Shown: one piece after another, positions 26,200 to 38,174 of the stretch
Layout of the letters: every line of letters begins with the position of its first letter
Numbering within the stretch: the first letter of the stretch is position 1
From: Theobroma cacao
Taxonomy: Eukaryota; Streptophyta; Magnoliopsida; Malvales; Malvaceae
Reading direction: 5' to 3'
DNA length: 64,000 nucleotides
NCBI RefSeq assembly: GCF_000208745.1
Contig: NC_030856.1
Coordinates: 3,367,987-3,431,986, forward strand
The notes under the pieces: generated by a model
Seen by the model: only the letters and a program-made list of their open reading frames with translations
Databases searched by the model: none
Told to the model about the DNA's origin: nothing
Program-made: the position numbers and the translations under genes

Positions 26200-26754
26200 A
26201 TGGGTAATCTTTTCCCTGCCATGGTGCCCATAGCTCTAATCCCTTTTCTTGTTTTCCATCAATCTTTCCTAGTAGCTGGTGAGGAAGCAGGGAAGGCTCT
26301 AATTGCAAAGACTTGCAACCAAACTGAGTATCCTGAAGAATGCATCTCAGCTTTGGAGTCAGATGCCAGTAGCCTCAGTGCCAACTTAACAGGACTAGGC
26401 AGGATTGCAGTAGAGCAATCTGCCTCTAAGCTTAATCAAACCTTATCCTATGTTGATTCCTTGGTCAATAATGCAACTGATTATGCAACTTGGGCTTCCC
26501 TTGTGGTCTGTCAATATTCTTACAATGCCAGTGCCAACCAAATTCAACAAGGTCTCCAGGCTTTTGATCAGTTCAAGTATGATAAAACCTACCAAAGTGT
26601 TGCTGCTGTCAACCAAGCTGTCATTGAGTGCAATAACCAAGGATTGGGAATTTTAACCCAAGTTGACACTGCTTTGTTTAGGCTTACCAAGGATGCTATG
26701 ATGATTGTTGATCTCCTGTATTATGCTAACTCAAGTTATATATTTTCTTTGTGA
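26200..26754 (+). CDS. PMEI-domain invertase/pectin methylesterase inhibitor, copy 1
   Basis: Single exon, 184 residues. An N-terminal signal peptide (IALIPFLVFHQSFLVAG) directs it to the cell wall or vacuole. The PMEI four-helix fold is marked by the four conserved cysteines C39, C48 (in CNQTEYPEEC), C104 and C144, which in the family form two disulfides. The C-terminal half (FRLTKDAMMIVDLL) is the usual last helix. Members inhibit pectin methylesterases or acid invertases by 1:1 binding; the sequence resembles the invertase-inhibitor/Pla a 1 allergen group, so which target applies is open. It shares about 80 percent of residues with the second copy at 29779. Its C-terminus runs 8 residues past the shared LLY because the codon that is a stop in copy 2 is TAT here. 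It has N-glycosylation sites. Confidence 0.92.
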   Translation: MGNLFPAMVPIALIPFLVFHQSFLVAGEEAGKALIAKTCNQTEYPEECISALESDASSLSANLTGLGRIAVEQSASKLNQTLSYVDSLVNNATDYATWASLVVCQYSYNASANQIQQGLQAFDQFKYDKTYQSVAAVNQAVIECNNQGLGILTQVDTALFRLTKDAMMIVDLLYYANSSYIFSL

Positions 26755-27004
26755 TAATGTATCTAATAAATTAAGTTTCGATGAAATACGAATAAAAGAG
26801 TAATAAATTTTATGAGATTTCGTTGAGTAACATTTTTAATAGCAACAAAATTAAATAATCAAATTAGCACATTTTTTCTTCGAATAATCTTATTTTCGAG
26901 CCCAAATCACATGCCAAAACTATCCTCATTCTTTCAACTCATTCCATTCTATGATATTCTATTCTCCCTCATTCAAAGGGGCATTTCTGTCATTCTAGCT
27001 CATA

Positions 27005-27830
27005 CTTGTTACTATTTTGAGAATAAATATGCATTTTTCCTTTTTGACTAAAGAAAATGACTTAGACAAATAACAATTAAATTTAAACACGTCAATGTTT
27101 TTACTTTGACGGAAATATCATCTACTTTTGAAAAATAATTATTTTCCTATTTCAATGAAAGAAAATGATATTAATATTGAATGAAATAATTAACGTTGGT
27201 TTAAGAAATTTGTGTTTATTAAATAAATTTATAAATATAGTACTTAAGTATTTGGTTCATTAGTTGATGTATAATTTATTTGCCTAAAAAGTAGGTTTAA
27301 ATATACTTTTCCTTAATTATAAGAAAAACAAAATTATAAATGTGTGTATCTATGTGTGTTAATTATTTGTTGATTGGACTGATGGCTAAATACACATTTA
27401 ATCCCAAAAGGAGAACAAAATTCTAGAAAGAAGTCATATATAAATTAATGTTGATAATAAAAACTGTCCTACATGGTTTTCTTGAAGAAATGGAGAGGCT
27501 ATGAAGAAACTCTCTCTCTTTCTTTTGGTAGAATAGAGGTTCGGATTATACTTTTTGAGCAGATAATCATCTACATCGACTATTGAATAAAATAGTTCAA
27601 TATCAAAGGAAGTCGTTGATCATTTCATCATGAACTAATTACAGAATTACCTAAAAAATTATATTAAAAAACTAGGTTATTATAAATTTGGCCGATGTTA
27701 TTTAAAAGTATGAATTTAAATCTTTCATAATATTTTTTTGGATACATAAAATATAGTTCGTTATTAATTCTTAGTTCTACAAACTTCCCTTTTTATCTTG
27801 TAAATTTCATCATTGTATTAAGGGTCCGTT
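27005..27830. repeat. Noncoding block paralogous to 36060-37580
   Basis: The 3' flank of PMEI copy 1 matches the region 36060-37580 in order: the aaatttaaacacgt stretch (27090/36146), the gattggactga stretch (27373/36481), the aatggaggggctatgaa-like stretch (27489/36609), and ggaagtcgttgatcat (27608/37315). It therefore belongs to a segmental duplication of this neighbourhood. Confidence 0.7.
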
Positions 27831-29238
27831 TGGTAATGAAAAATGACTTATTGGGAAAAAAATTTTTTGTTTAAAATATTTTATAGAAAAATTTAATATT
27901 TTCAATTGTTTAGATAAACTGTTGAAAGCATTTTATTGTTTGGATCATCTTATAAAAAATATTTTCCACCATCATGGTGAAGTTATTTAGGTGTTAAAAT
28001 GACAATCATTGAAATATTTTTTATTATAATTATTAGTTAAATTTATTCAATTTATAAATAAAAAATTTAATTGCATTGAATGATTTCATTAAAAAATATT
28101 TTTTAATTTTAATAGCGTTGAATAATTTAAATATTAATATTTTAAATTAAAAAAATTAAGTTAAATATTGATTTTTTATTTATTAAAATTAAATATTAAT
28201 ATTTATCAAATTTAAGGTCCGTTTGGTAACCGTAAAATAACTAGTTGAACAAAAATGATTTTTGTGTAAAATATTTTATAGAAAAATCTAATATTTTCTG
28301 TTGTTTGAATAAATTGTCGAAAATATTTTTTGTTTTTTGAATTATCGTGTAAAAAAAGTTTCCATGATCACCTATTTTCAATAATTTTGTTTAATAACAC
28401 CAAAAAATATTAACATTCACCAATTATACAATATATTCAAAATATTTTTTAATATTAAACTATTATATATAAATAATATTTGTTTATTTTACATAATATT
28501 GTATACTGATTAATTTGCTAAATCAATAAATCATAAATTAAAGCTAAAAGATCATTTGATAATCGGAAATTAACTTGTTTGAAGAAAATTTTTTCTATGA
28601 ATAACATTTTACAGAAAATATAATATTTTTTATTTAAATGTATTGAAAAAAATAATTTTTTATTATTTTGATCACTTATAAGAAATATTTTCTATCATAA
28701 TCCATTTTCAAAAAAATTTTCACCTTGATACATAAAAATATCAACATTCATCTATTCCCGACCATTAGAACTCATCAAAACACTAGAAAATCAACCTAAA
28801 AAAGTCCATAATCCAAAAAGCCAAAAATCATTTTCAAAAAATATAAAAAAATCACAACCGTTGAAACCTGAAAATCCACCTTAAAACCAGCAGGAAAATA
28901 CGCAAGAATTTAAAAAATAAAAAGAAAAACAGTTCAAAATGGTGTGAACAAGTAAAACGAACATCAATTATTGGATTAATCAATTAGAAATAGTTAAAAA
29001 TAAATTTAAAGATTGAAGATCTGAAAATCAATAATTTTAAAAAGGAGAGAGATTTGAAGCTGGAGTTGACGCAAAAGAGAAGATTTGTAGAAAAGAACAG
29101 CAAAACAGTGATTTGAAGTTGAAGCAAAAAAAAGGAAGAATCAGGGGAGATATGTGAGTTTCATGGTGGTTGGTGATGGAGAAAGGGCAAGGAAATTGGC
29201 TTTCGAAAACCATTTTCATGGTTACCAAACGGAGCTTA
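27831..29238. mobile_element. Non-autonomous TIR transposon (PIF/Harbinger-like ends)
   Basis: The left end reads ggtccgtttggtaa and the right end ttaccaaacggagc, inverted copies of one another, with ttaag abutting both sides. The paralogous block at 37560-37620 lacks the entire 1.4 kb, giving an empty site around tcaagattcgaattaaaacc. The left end occurs three times in tandem (from 27833, 28215 and, more diverged, 28556). No transposase frame is visible, so it depends on proteins from elsewhere. The GG-TCCGTTTGG terminus resembles Tourist/PIF elements; superfamily is an inference because the target duplication length is ambiguous (TTA/TAA or ttaag). Confidence 0.65.
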
Positions 29239-29778
29239 AGATTCAATTAAAACCGATATGATATCCCCTTGAATCATTTAAATTTATTTGTAATATTAAT
29301 AGTAATGGGATTATGAAAAGGCATTTAAAGAAACTTCTAACTAATCCAAATTCCAAAACCATTTCTCCCAACAAAAAGGTGACATCCTTTTTCTTTTTGA
29401 TATCTTTCCCTTCCTGACATATAATATGTGGCTCAAATTTTCTTCATAAATTCGTTAATTTAGTCTTCATTTGTACTCAATTGGTATCCTTGACGCCCTT
29501 CCCATACTAATTTTAGATGGCTTTATGCATGAAGTTGACCCATAAGTTGTTGAGCTACCAAAATCCTAAACAAACCTTATCAAAATCTTGACTACCTATA
29601 ATCATAGGTACCTCTCATCTGCCTATCGTTTATTATAAAATCCACCAAATCCTTTTGGACAAATATTGTCTTTACAGAACCTTTTGCCTCTTCCTTTAAG
29701 CAAAGGTGGTGACAGGCATAGTAACTTCATCTGATTGAGGTTAAATCTCATGTCATTCTCCTTTCCTAGAAACCAAAA
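29239..29778. other. Promoter region of PMEI copy 2
   Basis: Carries the block aaatccaccaaatcctttt shared with the upstream of copy 1 (about 26086) and a stretch ctacctataatcataggtac shared with 37739. An extra piece of roughly 40 bases (29696-29735, with ggtggtgacaggcatag) lies in the leader compared with copy 1. Confidence 0.5.
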
Positions 29779-30315
29779 ATGGGTAGTCAAATTGGTAATC
29801 TTTTCCCTGCTATGGTGCTCATGGCTCTAATCTCTTTTCTTGTTTTCCATCAATCTTTCCTAGTAGCTGGTGAGGAAACAGGGAAGGCTCTAATCGCAAA
29901 GACTTGCAACCAAACCGAGTATCCTGAAGAATGCATCTCTGCATTGGGGTCAGATGGTGGTAGCCTCAGTGCCAACTTAACAGGACTAGGCAGGATTGCA
30001 GTAGAGCAATCTGCCTCTAAACTGAATCACACCTTATCCTATGTTGATTCTTTGGTCAAGAATGAAACTGATTATCTAACCTGGGGTTTCCTTGCCTTCT
30101 GTCGAGATTTGTACAATACCGGTGTCAACCAAATCCAAGAAGGTCTCCAGGCTTTTGATCAGCTCAAGTATGATAAAACCTACCAAAGTGTTGATGCTGT
30201 CAACAAAGCTGTCATTGATTGCAATAAGCAAGGATTGGGACTTTTAACCCAAGTTAACACGGCTTTGTTTAGGCTGACCAAGGATGCAATGATGATTGTG
30301 GATCTCCTATATTAA
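29779..30315 (+). CDS. PMEI-domain invertase/pectin methylesterase inhibitor, copy 2
   Basis: Single exon, 178 residues, tandem paralogue of the gene at 26200. The same layout is seen: signal peptide (LMALISFLVFHQSFLVAG), cysteines C43, C52, C108 and C148, and the final helix TKDAMMIVDLLY before TAA. Compared with copy 1 it has an extra SQI after MG, several charge changes around residues 94-118 (KNETDYLTWGFLAFCRD) and ends 8 residues earlier. The open frame is undamaged, so it should make a functional inhibitor, presumably of an apoplastic or vacuolar invertase or pectin methylesterase. The proximal TATA box of copy 1 is not conserved here, suggesting different expression. The region after the stop has small tandem repeats (next entry). 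Confidence 0.92.
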   Translation: MGSQIGNLFPAMVLMALISFLVFHQSFLVAGEETGKALIAKTCNQTEYPEECISALGSDGGSLSANLTGLGRIAVEQSASKLNHTLSYVDSLVKNETDYLTWGFLAFCRDLYNTGVNQIQEGLQAFDQLKYDKTYQSVDAVNKAVIDCNKQGLGLLTQVNTALFRLTKDAMMIVDLLY

Positions 30316-30851
30316 GCTAACTAAAGTTATATAACGAGACTTATGTTAAAATTGTATTAATCTAATAAAGTTATATAATGAAAGTTATATTAAAGTTGCA
30401 TTAATCTAATTAAAGTTATATATTTTCTTTGTGATAATGTGTCTAATAAATTAAATTTAGTATAAAAATAGTAACGAAAATGGTGAGATAAGTAACAATT
30501 TCAATATCAACAAAATTGAATAATCAAATTAACACCCTTTTCCTTCTTATAATCTTATTTTTTAACCCATGTTACATACCAAAACTATCCTCATTCTTTC
30601 AACGCATTTACACACCATGACCTTATACTCTCCCCCTTCAAAGGGGCATTGCTGTCATTGTAGCCCATATTTTCCAAAAATAGTGAATTTACATATATAC
30701 ATATGATTATATCACCCTTTGTAAGCCCAAATTAGTACTTCACAAAATCTTACCATTTTATAAGTCTATCGAAAGTTTCGTCCTCTCTCTCCAAAAGGGG
30801 TTTTAGCTTGTAGCCCGAAAGTCTTAAAACCCTGATTTCCTTTGGAATCTA
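30316..30851. other. 3' flank of PMEI copy 2 with short tandem repeats, then promoter of the RRM gene
   Basis: An aaagttatat-containing unit occurs three to four times between 30323 and 30425, where copy 1 has it once just before atattttctttgtgataatg. After that the flank is alignable to 26755-26960. The last 150 bases are the promoter and leader of the RRM gene; no second gene is seen. Confidence 0.6.
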
Positions 30852-33800
30852 ATGGCTTTGAGAGCTGCGGCGACGACGGGGATGGCGGCTCGGATGGCTC
30901 CGCTGGCCATGAGGCGGTTGTTCTCGACAACTTCACCAAATTCCTTTATGCCGCCGCCAATTACGGCTATGGGGAACGGTGAGGGAACCCCTGGTCGAGA
31001 GCAAGCTCCTCCGAGTACTAACCTCTTTGTCTCCGGTAAGTATCTTTTTCTTTTCCACCTAAACTTATATCTTTTATGCTTGCTCATGGTCTTTTCTTTT
31101 TTTTTTTTGGTAATTTTTGTTTATGTGTTGGTTCATTGGTTTGCTTCCTGGGTAATTGTGGGGAAACAAAAGAAAAAGTTATTTCTTTTTTAATGGGTTT
31201 GATTTAATTGGTTCTGTTCTCTTCTGGGTTATAGGTAAATTTTGTTTATATGTTGATTTATGGGTTGTTTTGCTTGTTCGATTGCTGGGAAAATGTGGGA
31301 AAACGTGTGAAAATGGAAGAAAAGTTGTGTTTTGTTTTTTTATCGAGGGTTTCCTTTAATTGGTCCTGTTCATTTCTAGGTTGTTAATAGTTTTTGCTTA
31401 TGTACTGATTTATTGTGCTATTAACTTATTATGCTTATTTGGTTGCTGGAAATGTGGGAAATTGGAAGAAATTTTTTTCTTGCTATGGTTTGATTAACTG
31501 GTCAAGAAATGAAACGCATGGTAGAATTGATATTTTCTATCTATTTAATTCATTAAAAGAAGTGAGAGAAATAAAAGATATGATATTTGTGCTTTCTAAT
31601 TTGTTATATGGTGCCTCTCTCTCGATGCAAAACAAAAACCGATGAAATTTATTTTAAAAAGTATGAATTTCCCTATGCTAAGGGAAGTGCATTGTTATTC
31701 AAGTAAAGGGAGTGTGAGTAGCAAATGAGAAAGTGCAAGTATCACCTTGGTTGGAAGAAGGAAAGACAAGTGAAGGAATAGAGGATTGCAAACTTTTTTG
31801 GTAACTAGTTAGGTATAAAATGAATTATTTGATCTCATTTGGTTGTCACAGGACACTGAGCTTAATATGCAGTGTGCTGAAGAGTCAAAATAATGAGAGA
31901 GTATGATAACAAGCTGTTCATTTGCTTAAAGCTCATGTGATTGATTGTAAAGTTGACACAGTTTCAGCTTTCTTTTTTGGGATAAATGCTCTGATGGCTA
32001 ATTCTAATGGTTGATTACTAGACAAAGTTTAAGTGAAAATGAGAGCTGTATTCTTGTAAGCAATTGAAGCTTGTAAAAGTGTTAACTATTTTCCAATTGA
32101 AGTAATGTATTATTTAGTCTAAAGTTTTTATGTCATGACCCTCTCACATTCATGTGAGACCCATATTCATGGATCTGACGTCATCTTGAGAGGGCTGTGA
32201 TAACCTTTATCTGAATACCTATTGGTTCATCCACTGAACATGTAACATTTAGAATTCCCTGTATCCTTTGTTGGTTTTATCATCCTATTATATTAGTGAC
32301 CAAACATTATAAGTTCTGTCTATGCTTTGATATTATAGTTATGTAAGACGGTTTGTTTAAAGATATCTTTTTCGCCTGAGTTGACTGAAGTTGCATGGGT
32401 AGAAAAGGACAAAATAGGTGATAGTCATGTGGAAGGCATAACTCAAGTGGCTAAGATGTTAGGTTTTCAGATGATTCATATGGTATTAAAGTGGTGGGAG
32501 CATAGATGGCGGGCAGGTTGTAAATTTCCCTCTGTACAAACTCTAATTTGTGGGCAGTTTTCTTCTTTTCCTTATTTTATGAGAACTTATGCTGTTATTG
32601 CATATTCATGTCATTCTCTTACTATGTCTTGTTCTCATTCTACATGTATGTATGTATTCCTTGTAAGCTCTCCATAACGAACATCCTCATTTGTTTAATT
32701 ATATATGTTGACTGGGGTCACTTGTTTACCTTTCTTGGTTCATATTATGATGTAATTTACAATTTGAATTTGTTTTCAGGGCTTAACAAACGCACTACCA
32801 TGGAGAAACTTCGGGAAGCCTTTTCTCAGTTTGGACAAGTAGTTGATGGTTTGTTTCCCTTACCTACAAGATTGTTGAAAATTGAAAATTGTCTTTTTGA
32901 GATTAGTAAACATTTGTCTTTTTTGTGTGTTTACAGCTAGAGTGGTGACTGATCGAGTATCAGGATATTCTAAGGGATTTGGTTTTGTAAGATATGCTAC
33001 CCTAGAGGAGGCTGAGAAGGGAAGGGAGGGAATGGATGGCAAGGTTAGTTCCTTCTAGTTACTTAATATTCATTTCCTTGAGGAAATTTTAGGTGTTCAT
33101 TCATCTGTTTGTTTCCAGGGTTTGGGATGCTCTTTGTTTTGATTTCATGTGTTAAGATTATAGTTACAATTGAAAGGGTAATGGTTGCTCCTGAAGCGAT
33201 CTAAGAAAGTGATAAACCAATGGACAAACTCCATGTCTTTCTTGCACAATTCATCAGGTGTTAATTTGTTCCAAAAAATTAATTATTGAAAATCTCTTTT
33301 GGATCCAATAATCCATCCACAAAAAAACACCTTTTTGACCTTGCGTGGCTGATTCCATGTGCCCAACTGTGCTTTAATGGCTAGGGTCTCATCTTTAATT
33401 CTCTTTTTATCAAACTTTCATTCCACCTGGCGAGCATATGCTTTTGTATTATCTATATATTTTTCCTAAAGCAAGGCCTCTTTCAATTAGCAGTTCTTGC
33501 CATAATGGATCATTGATCTCTTGCCTGAGCAACCATCACTGATGTTTGGTTCTTTTAATTAGAGGGAAGGGAGGAAATCAGTTTGAGATAGTCCAAAGGT
33601 AGCTAGGAGATGAACACTTAGAGTTGGTGCTTTGCCAGCTACACCCTTCAAATCTTTTTGAAATTAATATGTCAAGGACTTTTGTAAAACTGTATTGAAC
33701 CATGCTTAGCTGTTATATTATTTAGGTATAAAACAGGAGGTTAGATTGCAGAAAGTAATTTATCGACATTCTCTCCCTCCCTCCCTCCCTTCCCTGGTTG

Positions 33801-33941
33801 TGGTAACTAATTTCAATTGTATTTTTGCAGTTCCTCGATGGTTGGGTTATCTTTGCAGAGTATGCAAGACCTAGGCCAGAACGCACTCCACAGAACAACA
33901 TGACAAATTCAAATGGCTATAATTCATATGGCCGTCAATGA
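30852..33941 (+). CDS. ORRM2: Organelle RRM-domain protein, ORRM2-like RNA editing factor
   Basis: Four exons, 30852-31035, 32780-32848, 32937-33043 and 33831-33941, give 156 residues. The first 30 residues are rich in Ala, Arg and Ser (MALRAAATTGMAARMAPLAM, then RRLFSTT), a mitochondrial presequence. One RRM follows: RNP2 LFVSGL (58-63) and RNP1 KGFGFVRY (97-104), with VVTDRVSGYS between and FLDGWVIFAEYARPRPE after. This layout matches the small ORRM proteins that join PPR/RIP editosomes for C-to-U editing in mitochondria. Unlike ORRM1 there is no RIP domain. A poly-pyrimidine ctccctccctcc tract precedes the exon 4 acceptor. The symbol is by resemblance to Arabidopsis ORRM2; a closely related glycine-rich RNA-binding protein is the alternative. 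Confidence 0.85.
31110..31480. repeat. Diverged tandem repeat inside intron 1 of the RRM gene
   Basis: A unit of about 130-150 bases containing ggttgctgg.aa.tgtggga occurs about three times (ending near 31170, 31320 and 31475). Noncoding. Confidence 0.5.
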
Positions 33942-36059
33942 CAAGAATAGTTCCGGAACATGCTTCGTCAATTTTTGATCTTGATCGGAGACAGATTTAC
34001 GATGGGGGTGGCCTATGATGTCTTGACAGAAAAAGAAAATTAAGTATAAACTTTCTATTCATAGACTTGAATTTAAATGCAATTGGCATGTGATGAACTG
34101 AGTTCAATTCCTGTTAAGAACTTAAGTAAAAACAAGACCAAAAGTGTAATCCTTTGAATTATTTTTCATGGACCTTCAATGTCTATTATGAACTCATTGC
34201 ATTTTGTTTGGTACTTACCATAGAGATGAAAGCAAGCTGCGTCTAGTGCTTAGCCATATCATGAATTGAAAAGTTGAATGCATTGAAACAGGTTGAAGCC
34301 TGGTGATGATTAAGGAAGAAACGTGGGAAACGGTTTCAGAAATGTCCATTAATTCCATCACTGTCATTGACAATAGCGTTGCTCAAACCAACCTAAATGG
34401 ACCTTTCCGATAACATACAACAGAAATCACATATCGTCTTTATAACTCGACAATAACACTGCAACTAATTAATAGCATCGCTACCATCAAAACTTAACTA
34501 ATTGAACAGTCTCAACGTTCAACTGGATACCCAAAATCTAATTAGATAAATGAATGATTGTGACTTAGGGGGTTTGCCTTTTAACCAGGCTACCAGATGG
34601 AGACAATTATCACTTGCTGAAACATTAATTGGATAATCTGGAATCTGATTCCATCTAGGTAACAAAGTATACATATGTTTTCGAAATAAGAGAAATCTTT
34701 ATTCAAACATAAAAAATGATGGTAAAAACTTGTTATTCTGCTGTAAATCACAGGCAACATTTCATAATTCCGACGCCATTTCTGCCAGTTCTTTTAAAGG
34801 GTCTTTTTCTGCTTTCAAAACACACCACCCTGACTTGACACTTTCACTCCTTGTTGTGTTGTACACGACATTAATAGTCTAGATGAAGTTGAATACAGCG
34901 ACTGCATACCCATTCCTATGCAGATAGCTTATTTGCAAACATTTATTGCAGAGCTAAAAACTGTGTGGCCTGCCTGAAAACTAGCCAATATTTCCCAGGG
35001 CGCATTGTTTTCTCAGCTACCCAACGAATATACGGCACTTGCCTTCCTTCCCATGCAAGTGAACAGAATTCTAGATTTCTCATTCGAAAGTAACTAAACA
35101 CTCGATATTTTCTTTTTCTTTTTGTCATCTGCACCAGACAAGGCCGATCGTTTTTATGGTTTTGAATGGAAGGATTTTTGGGGTTGTGGAGGGTATTCCA
35201 TGGAGACGAAATTTAACACGACTTCGTTTTTTGCATCTGGCTTTGATTAGTACTTGTCATTGTTCATCAAGACTCCTCTGGGTGTTGTCAAATCCAAAGG
35301 GTTATTGTGGTTCTTGATCAGTTGTTTTCTTTTGTGTGTTGAATCAGCAGGAAAGAAAGATTTCTCCAGAGAGAAAAAAACACAGATATCGTGAATTTAA
35401 TTCTGTCAGAAAATGTGGTGCACATGAATTTGTTCTACTCCATGAAAGCAATAGATCATAAATAGTTACATCTGTTTTGTTGTCAACAAAATAAAATCAA
35501 TAAACACATTATTTTTCTATGTGATAATTCAAAGTTATTTTATTTTCATAAATTTATCGAAATTACGACAATTAATCATAATTTCCACATAAATTACGAG
35601 TGATGAAAATTTTTGATTACAAGTATTTGTACGCTATTTAATTTATAAAATTCGATCTCATTATAACACCTTGATTTAAATCATTGTTTACTAACTATAA
35701 GGTAGATTGAAAAATGTCAATTTTAATTATGGAAAACCAATTGCTTGAGGTGACTTGGTACCATAAAAGATTGTTAAATTTAATTTGTGATAAGAAGTGA
35801 CAACTACATATGTTGATGCAGCACATAAAATGTCCCAATTTAGTGAATTTGGCAATGTATCTGTCAAAGTGTTATTTTGTTGGTTTGTGTATATGAAGTG
35901 ATGTGTCTCATAAAATTACAAGAAGGAGATGCAAATAAAATTCAAACATGCAAAAATATTTCTCAATTTTCTTTTATGATAATTGACTTTCTTTTTTCTC
36001 TTCTTTTTACTTGTCATAGTTATATGTGGCAAGTAACTGTTAAATAATAATGACTCATT
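33942..36059. other. Intergenic DNA
   Basis: 3' untranslated region of the RRM gene, then AT-rich DNA. A 63-codon minus-strand frame (34943-35134, preceded by an acceptor-like gtgcag) has plausible protein composition (SLAWEGRQVPYIRW) but no partner exon or known family. Confidence 0.4.
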
Positions 36060-37770
36060 ATTAATTTACTTGCTACTATTTTGAGGAAAAAAAAAACCTT
36101 CTTTTCCTTTTCCGATAAAAGAAAATGACTTCGATGAGTAACAGTTAAATTTAAACACGTTAACGTTTTTAACATCGATAGGACTAACTTCTATGATAGG
36201 AAATAAATTTTTAAAATATTTTTACCTACTTTGGAGGATTTAATTTTTTTTTCAATAGAAGAAAGCAACATTGATGTAAATTAAAATAATTAATTCTTAT
36301 ATGAGACACTTGAGCATTTACTTTATTGATTGGTGTATGATTTTTTTACTTAAAGAGTAGAGTTCGAATTTCCTTCTCTCAATTCTTAAAAAAAAAAAAA
36401 AAATCTTATATGAGAAATTCATTTTTTTAAATAAAATTATATATACATGTATCCGTACAAATTAATTATTTATCTAGTAGTGATTGGACTGACAGCTAAA
36501 CCCCTAGCCGACACATTTAATCCAAAGAAAGAAAAAAAATCATAGAAAGAAGCCATATATAAAATAATGTTGATAATAAAACCTGTACCACATGATTTCC
36601 TTGAAAGAAATGGAGGGGCTATGAAAGTCCTTTGACATTAGATTTGTTCTAGAATTTATTTATCTATGCCTTTCTATTTATTTATTTTTTGTGATAAGTG
36701 TTGTGCCAATTTAGATTCATATTAAATTCATAGTGAAATTATAGTGGTTCCCAAGAAAAACAGTAATAATCATATTAATTGCAAAAATATCTATGGGATT
36801 TGTGATGGCAAAAGAGAAATATACTTGCATTTTTCAGTAAAATAAAACCTCAATGGTCTTATGAGTTAAATTACTGGTGAATTAAGAAATTAATTAGTTC
36901 AATATTAAGATATTTAAATAATAAAATATGACCTAATAAAATAATATTGTAAATCATGAAGTTCTGGACAATATTTCAGCCTTGAAGTTGAGAGTGTAGG
37001 AACAGTAGTGGAGTTCACATCTGTGACTGTCATTAAAGAGTTTATTTATTTTAATAAACATTACTCATTTTATAAGCCATGGCATTATTTTATAAGATGC
37101 ACTGATTTTGTGTATAAACATATAAGCAATTTAACACAGAGAAGATTCCAAAGGATTTGATCCCACTACAATTATTTAATTTATTGACTTTTGAAAGCCT
37201 TAATAGTAAAACAATTTGTGTGGTTTTATTAGCAAAAACTTTTAACAAATTTTGTCCATTATTTGAGCAAAGAATTATATGTGTCAACCTTTGAACCAAA
37301 TGATTAAATATAGAAGGAAGTCGTTGATCATTTTGTCATGAATTAATCATAGTTATGCCTATATCATACTAAGATCGTATGAAAATTCAAAAATAACTAA
37401 AACACCGATATAAACTACTATAGTTTGAGTTTTTACTAAAATGTCTAAATTCGATTGATAGTACTTTAAAATTACCATTTAAATCTTTAGTAATAAATTT
37501 TTGGATACATAAAATCTAGTCAATTCATAAACACTAATTAATTCTACGAACCTCTCTTCTATCTCGTAACTTTCATCATTTATTTTCAAGATTCGAATTA
37601 AAACCATTGAGATATTTTTTCAAAGCATTTTAATATGTCTATGATATTAAAAGTAGTTTGGATCAAATTTTCTTCGTAACTATTCATCAATTTAATCCCT
37701 CATTATACTAATTTGGCAAAACCTTATCAACACCTAGACTACCTATAATTATAGGTACCTCTCATCTGTC
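36060..37770. repeat. Noncoding paralogue of the PMEI neighbourhood, no PMEI gene
   Basis: It matches 27005-27830 and then 29440-29610 in the same order and orientation, ending with ctacctataattataggtac, which in the other copy lies 160 bases before PMEI copy 2. The PMEI gene is not present to its right, and the transposon of the other block is absent. This is a third, gene-less member of the tandem family. Confidence 0.65.
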
Positions 37771-38174
37771 TAATATTAAAACTATTTTTAATAATTAGTA
37801 AAACAAATTAAAAATACTAAGAAAATAAATTAATAAATAAAGAGTAGCAGTTTTCTCATAAATATATATGGAGTGCAAACTCAGCATCCAGACCGTCACG
37901 CCATAAACAAAGGCAGCCCCACTGTTTTGTCATTTCCCAAAACCAAGGGCAATTTGCTGCTGTACCCCTTTTTTCTAGTCATCAACACTATATAAGAGCC
38001 CTACACACTTAGCTTTTTCATGTATGAGAAAGGAAGCTAATAGAGAAACAATGAAACACCCATGGCTCCTGCTCTGATTCCTCTTAACTCTGCTATTTTC
38101 CCGTTTGTTACTTGTAGGGATATATATATAGATATAGGTGTATATTTAGGTGGCTGTTTTTGTTATATAACGTC

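Noticed and set aside
34943..35134. 63-codon minus-strand frame with plausible composition, preceded by gtgcag
   Set aside because: No recognised family and no second exon; chance open frame is as likely. Described in the intergenic entry only.
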